A DNA stretch of 64,000 nt from Brachybacterium sp. EE-P12. GTDB lineage: Bacteria; Actinomycetota; Actinomycetes; Actinomycetales; Dermabacteraceae. The notes under the pieces were generated by a model. The model was not told the origin of the DNA. It worked only from the letters and a program-made list of their open reading frames with translations, and made no database searches. The stretch covers positions 248,001-312,000 of the forward strand of contig NZ_QXCP01000009.1 of the NCBI RefSeq assembly GCF_003711805.1, written 5' to 3'. Each line of letters opens with the position of its first letter. Position 1 is the stretch's first letter. This document shows positions 52,116 to 60,433 of this stretch, piece after piece. Made by a program: the position numbers and the translations under genes.

Positions 52116-52133
52116 TCCGCGCTCGCGGCGGTC

Positions 52134-52139
52134 TACGCT
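52134..52139 (+). promoter_or_regulatory. -10 element for 87-aa membrane protein
   Basis: TACGCT 33 nt before the ATG, only about 20 nt from the divergent SulP -10. Confidence 0.4.
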
Positions 52140-52172
52140 GTGGCTCCCGCCCTCCCGTCCGACAGAGGTTCC

Positions 52173-52436
52173 ATGGCCCCGCCCGCTCGCCGCCGCTTCG
52201 ACGCCACCTGGCTGCCCTTCGGGATGATGCTGGGCTTCGTGGTGGGGGTCGGGATGGGGCTCGCCGTCGTCGACGACCTGCTGATCGGGGCGATCGTCGG
52301 AGTGCTCGTCGGCGCCCTGCTCGGCGTGCTGCTGGGCCTGCGCGGCGGGGGCGATGCGCTGACCCGGGACGAGGACGCGGAGGACGACGAGTACCGTCGC
52401 CGTCACGGCGATCCGCGCCCGGGCGAGCGGCACTGA
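52173..52436 (+). CDS. small hypothetical membrane protein, 87 aa
   Basis: Two hydrophobic Gly/Val-rich helices (about 13-31 and 36-56, the latter IGAIVGVLVGALLGVLLGL) with glycine-zipper spacing, then a charged tail (TRDEDAEDDEYRRRHGD). AGAGG ribosome site close to the ATG. No family recognised; small glycine-zipper proteins of this form are widespread. Confidence 0.7.
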   Translation: MAPPARRRFDATWLPFGMMLGFVVGVGMGLAVVDDLLIGAIVGVLVGALLGVLLGLRGGGDALTRDEDAEDDEYRRRHGDPRPGERH

Positions 52437-52498
52437 CCTGCAGCTGCGTGTGCACGAGATCTCCACAGCTCCGCCGCGGCTCCCGCCGGCTCACCGCT

Positions 52499-52527
52499 TG
52501 ACCGTCTCTTGACCTTTTGGCACGGTG
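52499..52527 (+). promoter_or_regulatory. promoter upstream of lipoprotein gene
   Basis: TTGACC (52499-52504), 17 nt, CACGGT (52522-52527); a second TTGACC occurs at 52510-52515. Lies in the 167-nt gap before the lipoprotein gene. Confidence 0.45.
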
Positions 52528-52603
52528 TGACGCGGGCCACCGCTCCCGGTCCACGACGGCCGCCGCCGCAGCCGCGCCGGGGCCGGCCGGAACGGAGACC
52601 GCC

Positions 52604-53470
52604 ATGAGGACCGGGGCACGCACCACCACCGCCCGCCGACTGCGCTGCGGCATGGCGCTCGCCGCCTGCACCGCGTTGCTGGGCCTGTCGGCCTGCGGCA
52701 CGGACGACGGGTCCGGGGCGGATCCCGAGGCCTCGAGCGCCGAGGAGTCGAGCGCGGAGGCGTCGGACGGCGGCGCCTCGAGCTCCGACGACGAGGACGC
52801 GACGGACGAGGACCCGGGCCCCACCGCAGAACGCACCTCGATCATCCTGGTCACGGAGCTCGGCATCGACGACGGCTCCGGCGAGGGAGCCCCGACGCTC
52901 ACCGCCGACGATCTCGCGGGCCTGCTCGCGGAGCCCCTCGGCGGCGAGGCGGAGTGCACGGACGAGCTCGTCCTCGAGCTGGGGCAGAGCGCGCAGTGCA
53001 CGGGGCCGGCCTCGCTCGAGGGCGACGACGAGGACCAGGACTGGGCCGCGACGGCCGTGGCCGTCCCGTCCGAGGACGCCGCTCTCGGAGAGGGCTACCG
53101 GGTGGCGGTGCTGTTCTCGGCGGGGACCGCGCTGCCCGAGGGGGCGAGCGACCTCGCCCGGGAGGGCGTGACCCTGACCGGGGTGGGCGTCGGCTCGATG
53201 TTCGGCGTGGAGCCGCTCAGCGCCGAGGAGCTCGCTGATGCGACCCTGCAGACCCTCACCTCCGAGAACGCCTACGTGCAGGTCGCCGACGAGGCCGACT
53301 GGTCGGAGGTGACCTGCGAGGACGGCCTGGACTTCACCGACTTCCGCACCGTGGGCTGCACTGCGGCGACCGCCGACGGCGCGACCTGGCAGCTGCACGT
53401 CGCCCCCGGCACCTATGCCGACAACGATCCGGGGGTGCTGGTCGGGATCGAGGGCACGGTCGGCGGCTGA
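52604..53470 (+). CDS. putative secreted lipoprotein, 288 aa
   Basis: Signal peptide with basic start (MRTGARTTTARRLRC), hydrophobic core and lipobox LGLSACG (Cys ~ residue 31), then an acidic Ser/Asp/Glu linker (to about 75) and a folded part of about 210 residues with several cysteines (GGEAECTDELVLELGQSAQC, SEVTCEDGLDFTDFRTVGC). The cysteine pattern and DWSEVTCEDGL-type segments look like two repeats of a DUF4333-like extracytoplasmic module, but I cannot assign it. Function unknown. Confidence 0.75.
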   Translation: MRTGARTTTARRLRCGMALAACTALLGLSACGTDDGSGADPEASSAEESSAEASDGGASSSDDEDATDEDPGPTAERTSIILVTELGIDDGSGEGAPTLTADDLAGLLAEPLGGEAECTDELVLELGQSAQCTGPASLEGDDEDQDWAATAVAVPSEDAALGEGYRVAVLFSAGTALPEGASDLAREGVTLTGVGVGSMFGVEPLSAEELADATLQTLTSENAYVQVADEADWSEVTCEDGLDFTDFRTVGCTAATADGATWQLHVAPGTYADNDPGVLVGIEGTVGG

Positions 53471-53528
53471 GCCGCCCCGCCCCGGTCAGGCCGCTCACCA
53501 TGAGCTGACCCGCGCGGCCGCGACCGGC

Positions 53529-53534
53529 TACGGT
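53529..53534 (+). promoter_or_regulatory. -10 element for chaA-like gene
   Basis: TACGGT about 87 nt before the ATG; GGAGG ribosome site is present. Confidence 0.35.
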
Positions 53535-53620
53535 GGGGGCGCGCCGCCGGCCGGGCGGCGCCCCGGCCGGGACGACCCGGCCCGCGGGAGCACGACGGGG
53601 ACGGCCTCGGAGGAGACCTC

Positions 53621-54808
53621 ATGACCCCGTCGCACACCACCCGGAGCGAACCTGCCCTGACCGGCCGCGCCCTCGCGCGCACCGTCCTGGACCGCAGCGC
53701 CCTCGTGCGCCTGGGCACCGGCTGGACCGGCGTCGCCGCCCTCGCCCTGCTCTCCCCCTCCCCCGCCGTGCTCGCCCCGGCGCTGCTCGCACTCCTCCTC
53801 GCCGCGATCGTCGCGGTGATCGTGGTCGCCGCGGGCGGGGTGGTCGCGCAGGCGGAGGCGCTCGCGCACCGTCTCGGCGACCCCTACGGCACGCTCGTGC
53901 TGACCCTGTCGATCGTGGTGATCGAGGTGGTGCTCATCGCCGCGGTGATGCTGGGCCCGGGCGATCACACGACCATCGCGCGGGACTCGGTCATGGCCGT
54001 GTCGATGATCATCATGAACCTCGTGCTCGGGCTGTGCCTGCTGGTCGGGGGCCTGCGCCACGGGGACCTCGCCGTGCACCGGGTGGGCACCTCGACCTAT
54101 CTGGTGCTGCTGATCGCGCTCGCGACGACGGCCTTCGCGCTCCCGGCGGTGCTCGGCGACGGCGGCCGGTACGCGCCCGGGCAGGCGCTCGTGATCGCTG
54201 CGCTCACCGTGGTGCTGTACGCGCTGTTCCTGTGGCGGCAGACGGGCGCACAGGCGGAGGACTTCCAGGAGGTGGCGCCGGGACCCTCGGCCGCGGAGCC
54301 CTCGCCCGAGGAGCCGTCGGACTCCCCCGCGATCACCGAGACCCTCTCTCTGCACCGGCGCGAGCTCACGCTGCGCGTGCTGCTGCTCGTCGCGACGGTG
54401 CTGCCGATCGTGCTGCTCTCCCACGACATGGCGGGGCTGCTCGACGAGGGGCTGGATCGGCTGGGCGCCCCGCTCGCGCTCGGCGGGGCGCTGATCGCCG
54501 CGATCGTGTTCACCCCGGAGTCGCTGACGGCGGTGCGGGCCGCGCTCGGCGGCGAGATGCAGCGGGTGGTGAACCTGTGCCACGGCGCGCTGGTCTCGAC
54601 GCTGGCCCTGACCATCCCGACCGTGCTCGTGATCGGGCTGGCCACCGGCAGCCCGGTCGTGCTCGCGGAGTCGCCCGCGAACCTGCTGCTGCTCGGCGCG
54701 ACCCTGGCGGTCTCGGCGGTCTCCGCGGCGGCGCCCCGGGTCACTGCCGTCCACGGCGTGGTGCACCTGCTGCTGTTCGCGGTCTACGCGCTCGCGCTGT
54801 TCGCCTGA
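53621..54808 (+). CDS. ChaA-like Ca2+/H+ (cation/proton) antiporter
   Basis: 395 residues, ten to eleven transmembrane helices in two halves. The CaCA alpha-repeats are visible as GDPYGTLVLTLSIVVIEVVL (~90-110) and IVFTPESLTAVRAALGGEMQ (~300-320) with MQRVVNLCHGALVSTLALTIP after, each containing the key Glu. An acidic Pro/Ser loop (~215-240) lies between halves. Acts at the membrane exporting Ca2+ or Na+/K+ for protons; the specific ion is not readable. Confidence 0.92.
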   Translation: MTPSHTTRSEPALTGRALARTVLDRSALVRLGTGWTGVAALALLSPSPAVLAPALLALLLAAIVAVIVVAAGGVVAQAEALAHRLGDPYGTLVLTLSIVVIEVVLIAAVMLGPGDHTTIARDSVMAVSMIIMNLVLGLCLLVGGLRHGDLAVHRVGTSTYLVLLIALATTAFALPAVLGDGGRYAPGQALVIAALTVVLYALFLWRQTGAQAEDFQEVAPGPSAAEPSPEEPSDSPAITETLSLHRRELTLRVLLLVATVLPIVLLSHDMAGLLDEGLDRLGAPLALGGALIAAIVFTPESLTAVRAALGGEMQRVVNLCHGALVSTLALTIPTVLVIGLATGSPVVLAESPANLLLLGATLAVSAVSAAAPRVTAVHGVVHLLLFAVYALALFA

Positions 54809-54870
54809 CCCCGGGCCGCCGCTGGGCCGCCGCCCCGTGGAGCGCCGGGCCCCGCACGGCGCGCGCGGGG

Positions 54871-54876
54871 TAAGGT
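54871..54876 (+). promoter_or_regulatory. leaderless -10 (TAAGGT) for dienelactone hydrolase
   Basis: TAAGGT, 6 nt, then GTG at 54883. Confidence 0.55.
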
Positions 54877-54882
54877 CGCGGC

Positions 54883-55632
54883 GTGAGTGCGACGACGCTT
54901 CCGATCCCGACCGACGCCGGAGACCTGCCCGGGATGCTCTGGCTGCCCGAGAACCTCGAGGAGCCCGTGCCGGGCCTCGTCGTGCTGCAGGAGATCTTCG
55001 GTCTCTCCGCCTCCATGCAGCAGCGCTGCGCCGACCTCGCCGCCCGCGGCTACGCGGTGCTCGCCCCGCAGCTCTTCGCCCGCCTCGACCCGCCCGTCGC
55101 CGGGATCGAGGACGGCGAGGAGCTCGAGCCCTGGCTCGAGGAGGGCATGGCGCTCACCGCGCGCCTGCCCTGGGAGCGGGCGGAGGCCGACGCCCTCGCC
55201 GCGATCGGGGCGCTGCGCGCCCACGGCGCGGTCGACGCGGAGCGGGTGGGGCTCGTCGGCTTCTGCTACGGCGGCGGGCTCGCGTTCTCCGCCGCGGCCT
55301 CCGCCGCCGAGGAGGACCGCCCGGTCTCGGTCCTCGTGAGCTACTACGGCTCCGCGCTGCCGACGCTGCTTCACCGCGCCCCCGCGGTGGACGTGCCGAG
55401 CCTGCACCACTTCGGCACGGCCGACGCCTTCATCCCCCTCGAGCAGGTCGAGCGGATCCGGGAGGCGGTCACCGCCGGCGGTGACCGGGAGCAGGTGCGC
55501 TTCGTGCTCCACGAGGGAGCGGGCCACGCCTTCGACAACCCCCATCCCGGCCTGCACCACGCCGCGGCGTCCGAGGCCGCCTGGCGGCAGACCCTCGACG
55601 TCCTCGCCGAGGTCCTGCCCGCTCGCGGCTGA
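54883..55632 (+). CDS. dienelactone hydrolase family protein
   Basis: 249 residues, alpha/beta hydrolase. VVLQEIFGLSASMQQRCADL (~33-52) holds the conserved Glu; the nucleophile is Cys in VGLVGFCYGGGLAFS (~125); Asp in HFGTADAFIP and His in GAGHAFDNP complete the triad. Cys in place of Ser is diagnostic of the dienelactone hydrolase family. No chlorocatechol or aromatic pathway genes adjoin, so the substrate is unknown. Confidence 0.93.
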   Translation: MSATTLPIPTDAGDLPGMLWLPENLEEPVPGLVVLQEIFGLSASMQQRCADLAARGYAVLAPQLFARLDPPVAGIEDGEELEPWLEEGMALTARLPWERAEADALAAIGALRAHGAVDAERVGLVGFCYGGGLAFSAAASAAEEDRPVSVLVSYYGSALPTLLHRAPAVDVPSLHHFGTADAFIPLEQVERIREAVTAGGDREQVRFVLHEGAGHAFDNPHPGLHHAAASEAAWRQTLDVLAEVLPARG

Positions 55633-55998
55633 CCCCGCCGCGCCCCGACTGACCCGTCCCGTCGGCCGTCTCGGGAGCCCGAGTGGCGCTCGACACCTGA
55701 CGTGACCGAATAGTTATGTCCTGATTGTCGGACAGGCGGATCCGCCGTCGCAGGGGCTCGTCGAGGCGCACATCGGCGCAGGCCACAGCCCCTCCGCGAG
55801 GCCTGCTCCACCGCGCCGTCCCGGCCCGACACCCCGGGCGCATCTCCCCGCCGAGCTCTGAAATGCCTGTTCCGGAGCGGTTTTCACCAGCGGAGCGGCT
55901 TAAGGTGGGAGACCGCCGCGTGCCGTCCTGCCCCTCCGCGCCGTCTTCCGCCGAGGGCTCGATCGACACCTCACCCCGTCCCCTCCGAAGGAGTCCTC
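55633..55998. other. 366-nt gap upstream of proV, with candidate operator and promoter
   Basis: No gene supported. Near 55711-55736 is an A+T-rich island with the inverted repeat TGTCC (55717-55721)/GGACA (55730-55734). A TAAGGT hexamer at 55901-55906 could be the -10 for the proVWX operon, placing the 5' end about 90 nt before the GTG. A small hairpin CTCGGG-AG-CCCGAG (55670-55683) follows the hydrolase gene. Long upstream regions fit osmotic regulation, but no known element is recognised. Confidence 0.5.
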
Positions 55999-57300
55999 GT
56001 GACGCCAGTCATCTCCGCCGAGGGTCTGTACAAGATCTTCGGCCGCCGCCCACAGCGAGGAGTGCGCGAGCTGCGCAGCGGCCGCACTCGCGAGGACCTG
56101 CGGGAGCAGGGCCTCACCGCCGCCGTGATCGATGCGAGCTTCAGCGTCGACCCCGGAGAGATCTTCGTGGTGATGGGGCTGTCCGGCTCCGGGAAGTCCA
56201 CCCTCATCCGCATGGTCAACGGCCTCCTGCCCGCGACCGACGGCGAGCTGCGCATCGGCGACGAGGTGCTCTCCCGGATGACGCCCGCGCAGATCCGCGA
56301 GGTGCGCCGCCGTCGGATCTCGATGGTCTTCCAGAACTTCGCGCTGCTCCCCCACCGCACCGTCGGCGAGAACGCCGCCTACGGGCTCGAGGTCAGCGGG
56401 ATGAACCGCTCCGAGCGCGAGAAGAAGGCGAAGGAGGCGCTGGAGATGGTGGGCCTGAAGGGCTGGGACTCCTACCGGCCCTCCGCCCTCTCCGGCGGCA
56501 TGCAGCAGCGCGTGGGCCTCGCCCGCGCCCTCGCCGCGGGCACCGACGTGATGCTGATGGACGAGGCGTTCTCGGCCCTGGACCCCCTGATCCGCCGCGA
56601 CATGCAGGATCAGCTCGTGGAGCTCCAGCAGCGCCTGGAGAAGACGATCCTGTTCATCACCCACGACCTCAACGAGGCCATGCGCATCGGCGACCGGATC
56701 GCGATGATGCGCGACGGCCGGATCGTGCAGGTGGGCACCTCCGAGGAGATCCTCAACGAGCCCGCGAACGACTACGTCGCGAAGTTCATCCAGGACGTGG
56801 ACCGCACCCGCGTGCTGCTCGCGGGCGCCATCATGGAGCAGCCGCCCGAGACGCTCGGCGCCGGCCAGGGGCCGCGCACCGCCCACAAGCTGCTGCGCGA
56901 GACCCAGAACTCCTGGCTCGTCGTGCTCGAGCGCGATCGCACCCCCGCCGGGGTGCTGTGGCAGGACGACGTCGCCGAGGCCGTGCGCCTGGGCCGGGAG
57001 GAGCTGCCCTGGTCCGACCGGCACGACATGCCCGTGGTCCGGCACGACACCCCCGTCGCGGAGCTGTTCGGGAAGTCCGCGCAGCACGACTCGCCCCTCG
57101 TGGTCGTCGACGACGAGGGCCGCTTCGCCGGCGTGATCCCGCGGGTCACCCTCCTGACCGCGCTCGGCACGATGGGCGCGGACGCGCCCGCCGACGGCGA
57201 TCCCGCCGTCCCGCCTCCCGAGGCGCCCGACACACCGGACGGGGCCGACGCCCCGGCTGCCCTGACCGCCGACGACAGCCGCGGAGGTGACGCGCGATGA
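55999..57300 (+). CDS. proV: glycine betaine/proline ABC transporter ATP-binding protein
   Basis: 433 residues. ATPase with a loop insertion after the first strand (about 13-43) as in ProV/OpuAA; Walker A MGLSGSGKSTLIR (~58-70), Q-loop VFQNFALLPH, signature LSGGMQQRVGLARAL, Walker B VMLMDEAFSALDP, and a switch His in ITHDLNEAMR. The C-terminal part (about 290-400) carries CBS-like sequence (VVLERDRTPAGVLWQD; SPLVVVDDEGRFAGVIPR) that senses ionic strength in OpuA. GTG start with AAGGAG. Operon with proW and proX. Confidence 0.95.
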   Translation: MTPVISAEGLYKIFGRRPQRGVRELRSGRTREDLREQGLTAAVIDASFSVDPGEIFVVMGLSGSGKSTLIRMVNGLLPATDGELRIGDEVLSRMTPAQIREVRRRRISMVFQNFALLPHRTVGENAAYGLEVSGMNRSEREKKAKEALEMVGLKGWDSYRPSALSGGMQQRVGLARALAAGTDVMLMDEAFSALDPLIRRDMQDQLVELQQRLEKTILFITHDLNEAMRIGDRIAMMRDGRIVQVGTSEEILNEPANDYVAKFIQDVDRTRVLLAGAIMEQPPETLGAGQGPRTAHKLLRETQNSWLVVLERDRTPAGVLWQDDVAEAVRLGREELPWSDRHDMPVVRHDTPVAELFGKSAQHDSPLVVVDDEGRFAGVIPRVTLLTALGTMGADAPADGDPAVPPPEAPDTPDGADAPAALTADDSRGGDAR

Positions 57301-58205
57301 ACCCCGATGACGCCCTGATGCCCCGCCTCCCGATCGGCGACTGGATCGATGCCGGGATCGACTGGCTCAAGGACAACGTGTCCTGGCTGTTCGACCTGTT
57401 CACCACGGTGATGAACTTCCTGGTCGGGAACCTCACCGACCTGCTGCTGCTCGCCCCCGCGCTGGTCATGGTCGTGGTCTTCGCCGCGATCGCCCTGCTG
57501 GTGCGCTCCTGGAAGCTGTCGCTGGCCACCCTCATCGGCTTCGCCATCGTGCTCTCGATGGAGCAGTGGGAGACGATGATGCAGACCATGGCGCTGGTGC
57601 TGGTCGCGACCGTCTTCGCGGTCGTGATCGCGGTGCCGCTGGGCATCCTCGCGGCCGTCTCGAGCACGGTCAGCGCGATCGTGAAGCCCGTCATGGACTT
57701 CATGCAGACGATGCCTGCCTTCGTCTACCTGATCCCGGCGGTCACCTTCTTCTCGATCGGCGTGGTCCCCGGCATCTTCTCCACGATCATCTTCGCCCTG
57801 CCGCCCGGCGTGCGGATGACCGAGCTCGGCATCCGCCAGGTCGACGGCGAGACCGTCGAGGCCGGCGAGGCCTTCGGTGCGACCCGCGGCCAGATCCTCC
57901 GCGGCATCCAGCTGCCGCTGGCGATCCCGACGATCATGGCCGGCGTCAACCAGGTGATCATGCTGTCCCTGTCGATGGCCGTGGTCGCCGGCATGGTCGG
58001 CGCGGACGGCCTGGGCAAGGAGGTCGTCCAGGCGATCTCCACGCAGAACCTGCCCCTCGGCGTCGAGGCCGGCCTCGGCGTCGTGGTCCTGGCCGTCTAC
58101 CTCGACCGCCTCACCGCGGCGCTCGGGAGCCCCGGCGAGTACCGCGGCTCCCTGATCGCCCTGGCCCAGCGCACCATCGCGCAGCGCGCCACCACGACGA
58201 TCTGA
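57297..58205 (+). CDS. proW: glycine betaine/proline ABC transporter permease
   Basis: 302 residues. N-terminal amphipathic start, then transmembrane segments of a binding-protein-dependent permease. The EAA-type loop VEAGEAFGATRGQILRGIQL (near residues 190-209) contacts the ATPase. VMDFMQTMPAFVYLIPAV is characteristic of ProW/OpuAB. The ATG overlaps the proV stop by 4 nt. Confidence 0.95.
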   Translation: MNPDDALMPRLPIGDWIDAGIDWLKDNVSWLFDLFTTVMNFLVGNLTDLLLLAPALVMVVVFAAIALLVRSWKLSLATLIGFAIVLSMEQWETMMQTMALVLVATVFAVVIAVPLGILAAVSSTVSAIVKPVMDFMQTMPAFVYLIPAVTFFSIGVVPGIFSTIIFALPPGVRMTELGIRQVDGETVEAGEAFGATRGQILRGIQLPLAIPTIMAGVNQVIMLSLSMAVVAGMVGADGLGKEVVQAISTQNLPLGVEAGLGVVVLAVYLDRLTAALGSPGEYRGSLIALAQRTIAQRATTTI

Positions 58206-58284
58206 TCACGACGGTCCGATCGGGACGCCCCGATCGCGACCCCGAGACCCCTCCGAAGAACGCCCCACGAAAGGAATTCTGATC

Positions 58285-59241
58285 ATGAGGACCCGACGAG
58301 ACCCCTTCACCTCCGGCAGCCGCTCCGCGGCGCGCCGGCCGCTCACCCGCCGCTCCGCCCTGCTCGGCGGCGCCGGCCTGATGGGCCTCGGCCTCGCCGC
58401 CTGCAGCGGCGGCGACGGCGGCTCCGACGGCGGCGGCTCCGGCGGCGGGGACACCATCACGCTCGGCTACATCCCCTCCTGGACCGACGGACTGTCCACC
58501 GCATACCTGCTGGACAACCGCCTGACCGCAATGGGCTACACCGTCGAGCACGAGCAGATCACCGAGGCCGGCGTGCTCTACGCGGGCCTCGCCCAGGGCG
58601 ATGTGGACATGTACCCCTCGGCCTGGCCCGAGGTCACCCACGCCTCCTACATGGAGGAGTACGGCGACGACATCGAGGACATCGTCGCCTACTACGAGGG
58701 CGCGGTGCTGAACCTCGCCGTCCCCCCGTACATCGACGACATCAACTCGATCGAGGACCTCGCGGGGCAGGCCGACCGCTTCGGCGGCCGGATCGTCGGC
58801 ATCGAGCCCGGCGCCGGCATCACCGAGGCGACCCAGGACAAGGTGATCCCCGGCTACGGGCTCGACGACTACGAGCTGGTCACCTCCTCCACCGCCGCGA
58901 TGATCACGGAGCTCGAGAACGCGATCAAGGCGGAGGAGGACATCGTCGTCACGCTGTGGACCCCGTTCTGGGCGATGCCGGCCTACGACATGAAGGCGCT
59001 CGAGGACCCGGAGGGGAACTTCGGCGAGGCCGAGGCGCTGCACCACCTGGGCCGCAGCGGCTTCAAGGAGGACTTCCCCGACGCCGCCGAGTGGATCGCC
59101 GGTGCGAAGCTGACCGACGAGCAGTTCGGCTCCCTCGAGGACAAGGTCGTCAACGAGTTCGGCGAGGGCAAGGAGGCCGAGGCGGTCGAGGCCTGGCTCG
59201 AGGAGAACCCCGACGTCCTCCCGCCCGTCGAGGGCGAGTGA
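58285..59241 (+). CDS. proX: glycine betaine ABC transporter substrate-binding lipoprotein
   Basis: 318 residues. Signal sequence with twin arginines (TRRSALLGG) and lipobox LGLAACSGG (Cys ~ residue 34), then a Gly/Asp-rich linker and an OpuAC/ProX-type binding domain: TITLGYIPSWTDGLSTAYLL, GDVDMYPSAWPEVTH, IEPGAGITEATQD and VVTLWTPFWAMPAYDM (aromatic cage for quaternary ammonium). The RR may send it through Tat, like many actinobacterial lipoproteins. Gap of 79 nt after proW, then a terminator. Confidence 0.94.
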   Translation: MRTRRDPFTSGSRSAARRPLTRRSALLGGAGLMGLGLAACSGGDGGSDGGGSGGGDTITLGYIPSWTDGLSTAYLLDNRLTAMGYTVEHEQITEAGVLYAGLAQGDVDMYPSAWPEVTHASYMEEYGDDIEDIVAYYEGAVLNLAVPPYIDDINSIEDLAGQADRFGGRIVGIEPGAGITEATQDKVIPGYGLDDYELVTSSTAAMITELENAIKAEEDIVVTLWTPFWAMPAYDMKALEDPEGNFGEAEALHHLGRSGFKEDFPDAAEWIAGAKLTDEQFGSLEDKVVNEFGEGKEAEAVEAWLEENPDVLPPVEGE

Positions 59242-59277
59242 CCCGGCCCCGTCGGCGTCCCTGAGCGGACGCCCCCT

Positions 59278-59319
59278 GCGCAGCGCCCCCGGCACCATGC
59301 GGTGCCGGGGGCGCTGCGC
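59278..59319. terminator. hairpin terminator after proX
   Basis: Perfect 19-bp inverted repeat (59278-59296 with 59301-59319), 4-nt loop ATGC. Lies between proX and the convergent oxidoreductase gene and can serve both. Confidence 0.92.
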
Positions 59320-59332
59320 TGTCGGGCACCGG

Positions 59333-60433
59333 TCAGCCCTCGATCTGCACCTCCGCCCCTGCCCGCGCCGAGGCGTAGCAGGCGTCGAGGACCCGCGCGC
59401 GGCGCAGGGCGAGGGAGCCGTCGTGCGCGGCGACATCCCCGGAGCGGACCTTCTGGAGGAACTGGGCGACGGCGGCCGCGTGCCGGCCGTCCTCCCCGAC
59501 CTCCGGGCTGAGCTCGGCCGGGATCCCCGCGACCTCGGTCCACACGGTGATCCGGTGGTTGCCGGGGCCGCCGCCCCATTCGATGGTCGCCCCGCCATCG
59601 GCCCCGTAGAGGGTGACGTAGCAGAGGTCCTCGGGGATCCACTGGGCCCAGCTGGACTCCAGCAGCATCGTGGCCCCGCCCTCCAGACGCAGGAAGGCGG
59701 TGGCGAGGTCCTCGACCTCGAAGGGCGCGCCGCTCTCGACCTGGGAGATGCCGAAGCCCGACCCTCCGCGGCCGCGGGGGCCGAACTCGGCGTGGGTCGA
59801 GGCGGAGGCGGCAGTGACCTCGGGCTCGCCGAGCAGGTGGAGGGTCATGTCGAGCATGTGGATGCCGATGTCCATCATCGCGCCGCCGCCGGAGCTGGCC
59901 GCCTTGGTGAACCAGGTGCCCATCCCGGGGATGCCCTGGCGACGGATCCAGCCGGTCTTGGCGTAGTAGACCGGGCCGAGCACGCCGGTGTCGATGACGG
60001 ACTTCAGCGCCGCGACGTCACCGCGCTGGCGGTGGTTGAAGGACACCTCGAGCACGCGACCGGCCCGTCGGGCGGCCTCGACCATGGTGGCGGCGGCCTC
60101 ACCGGTCTGGGCCATCGGCTTCTCGGTCATGACGTGCACGCCGGCCTCGAGGGCGGCGATCGCCATGGTGGCGTGGAGGAAGGTCGGGGTGGCGATCGAG
60201 ACGACGTCGAGCTCGGCCTCGGCGAGCATCTCCTTCCAGTCCTGGTACCGGCCGGGCACCTGGTGGCGCTCGCCGAACTCCGCCAGGAGGTGCTCCTCCA
60301 TCGCGGAGAGCGCGACGAGGTCGACGGTGGGGTCCTCGGCGTAGGCGGCGACGTGCTGCTGGCCGGCCCAGCCCAGGCCGATCACTCCGGCGCGGAGGCG
60401 GCGAGGGGCGTCCTCGGGTGCTGCTGAGGTCAT
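59333..60433 (-). CDS. Gfo/Idh/MocA-family oxidoreductase
   Basis: 366 residues. N-terminal Rossmann with RAGVIGLGWAGQQHVAAY (~14-31), the family motif HVMTEKPMAQTGEA (~100-113, catalytic Lys) and the long beta-sheet C-terminal domain. SSGGGAMMDIGIHMLDMTLHLLG supplies the later catalytic His/Asp. Oxidises sugars or inositols with NAD(P). ATG overlaps the upstream ROK regulator by 4 nt; the pair is divergent from the sugar ABC transporter, suggesting metabolism of the imported sugar. Confidence 0.94.
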   Translation of the reverse strand: MTSAAPEDAPRRLRAGVIGLGWAGQQHVAAYAEDPTVDLVALSAMEEHLLAEFGERHQVPGRYQDWKEMLAEAELDVVSIATPTFLHATMAIAALEAGVHVMTEKPMAQTGEAAATMVEAARRAGRVLEVSFNHRQRGDVAALKSVIDTGVLGPVYYAKTGWIRRQGIPGMGTWFTKAASSGGGAMMDIGIHMLDMTLHLLGEPEVTAASASTHAEFGPRGRGGSGFGISQVESGAPFEVEDLATAFLRLEGGATMLLESSWAQWIPEDLCYVTLYGADGGATIEWGGGPGNHRITVWTEVAGIPAELSPEVGEDGRHAAAVAQFLQKVRSGDVAAHDGSLALRRARVLDACYASARAGAEVQIEG

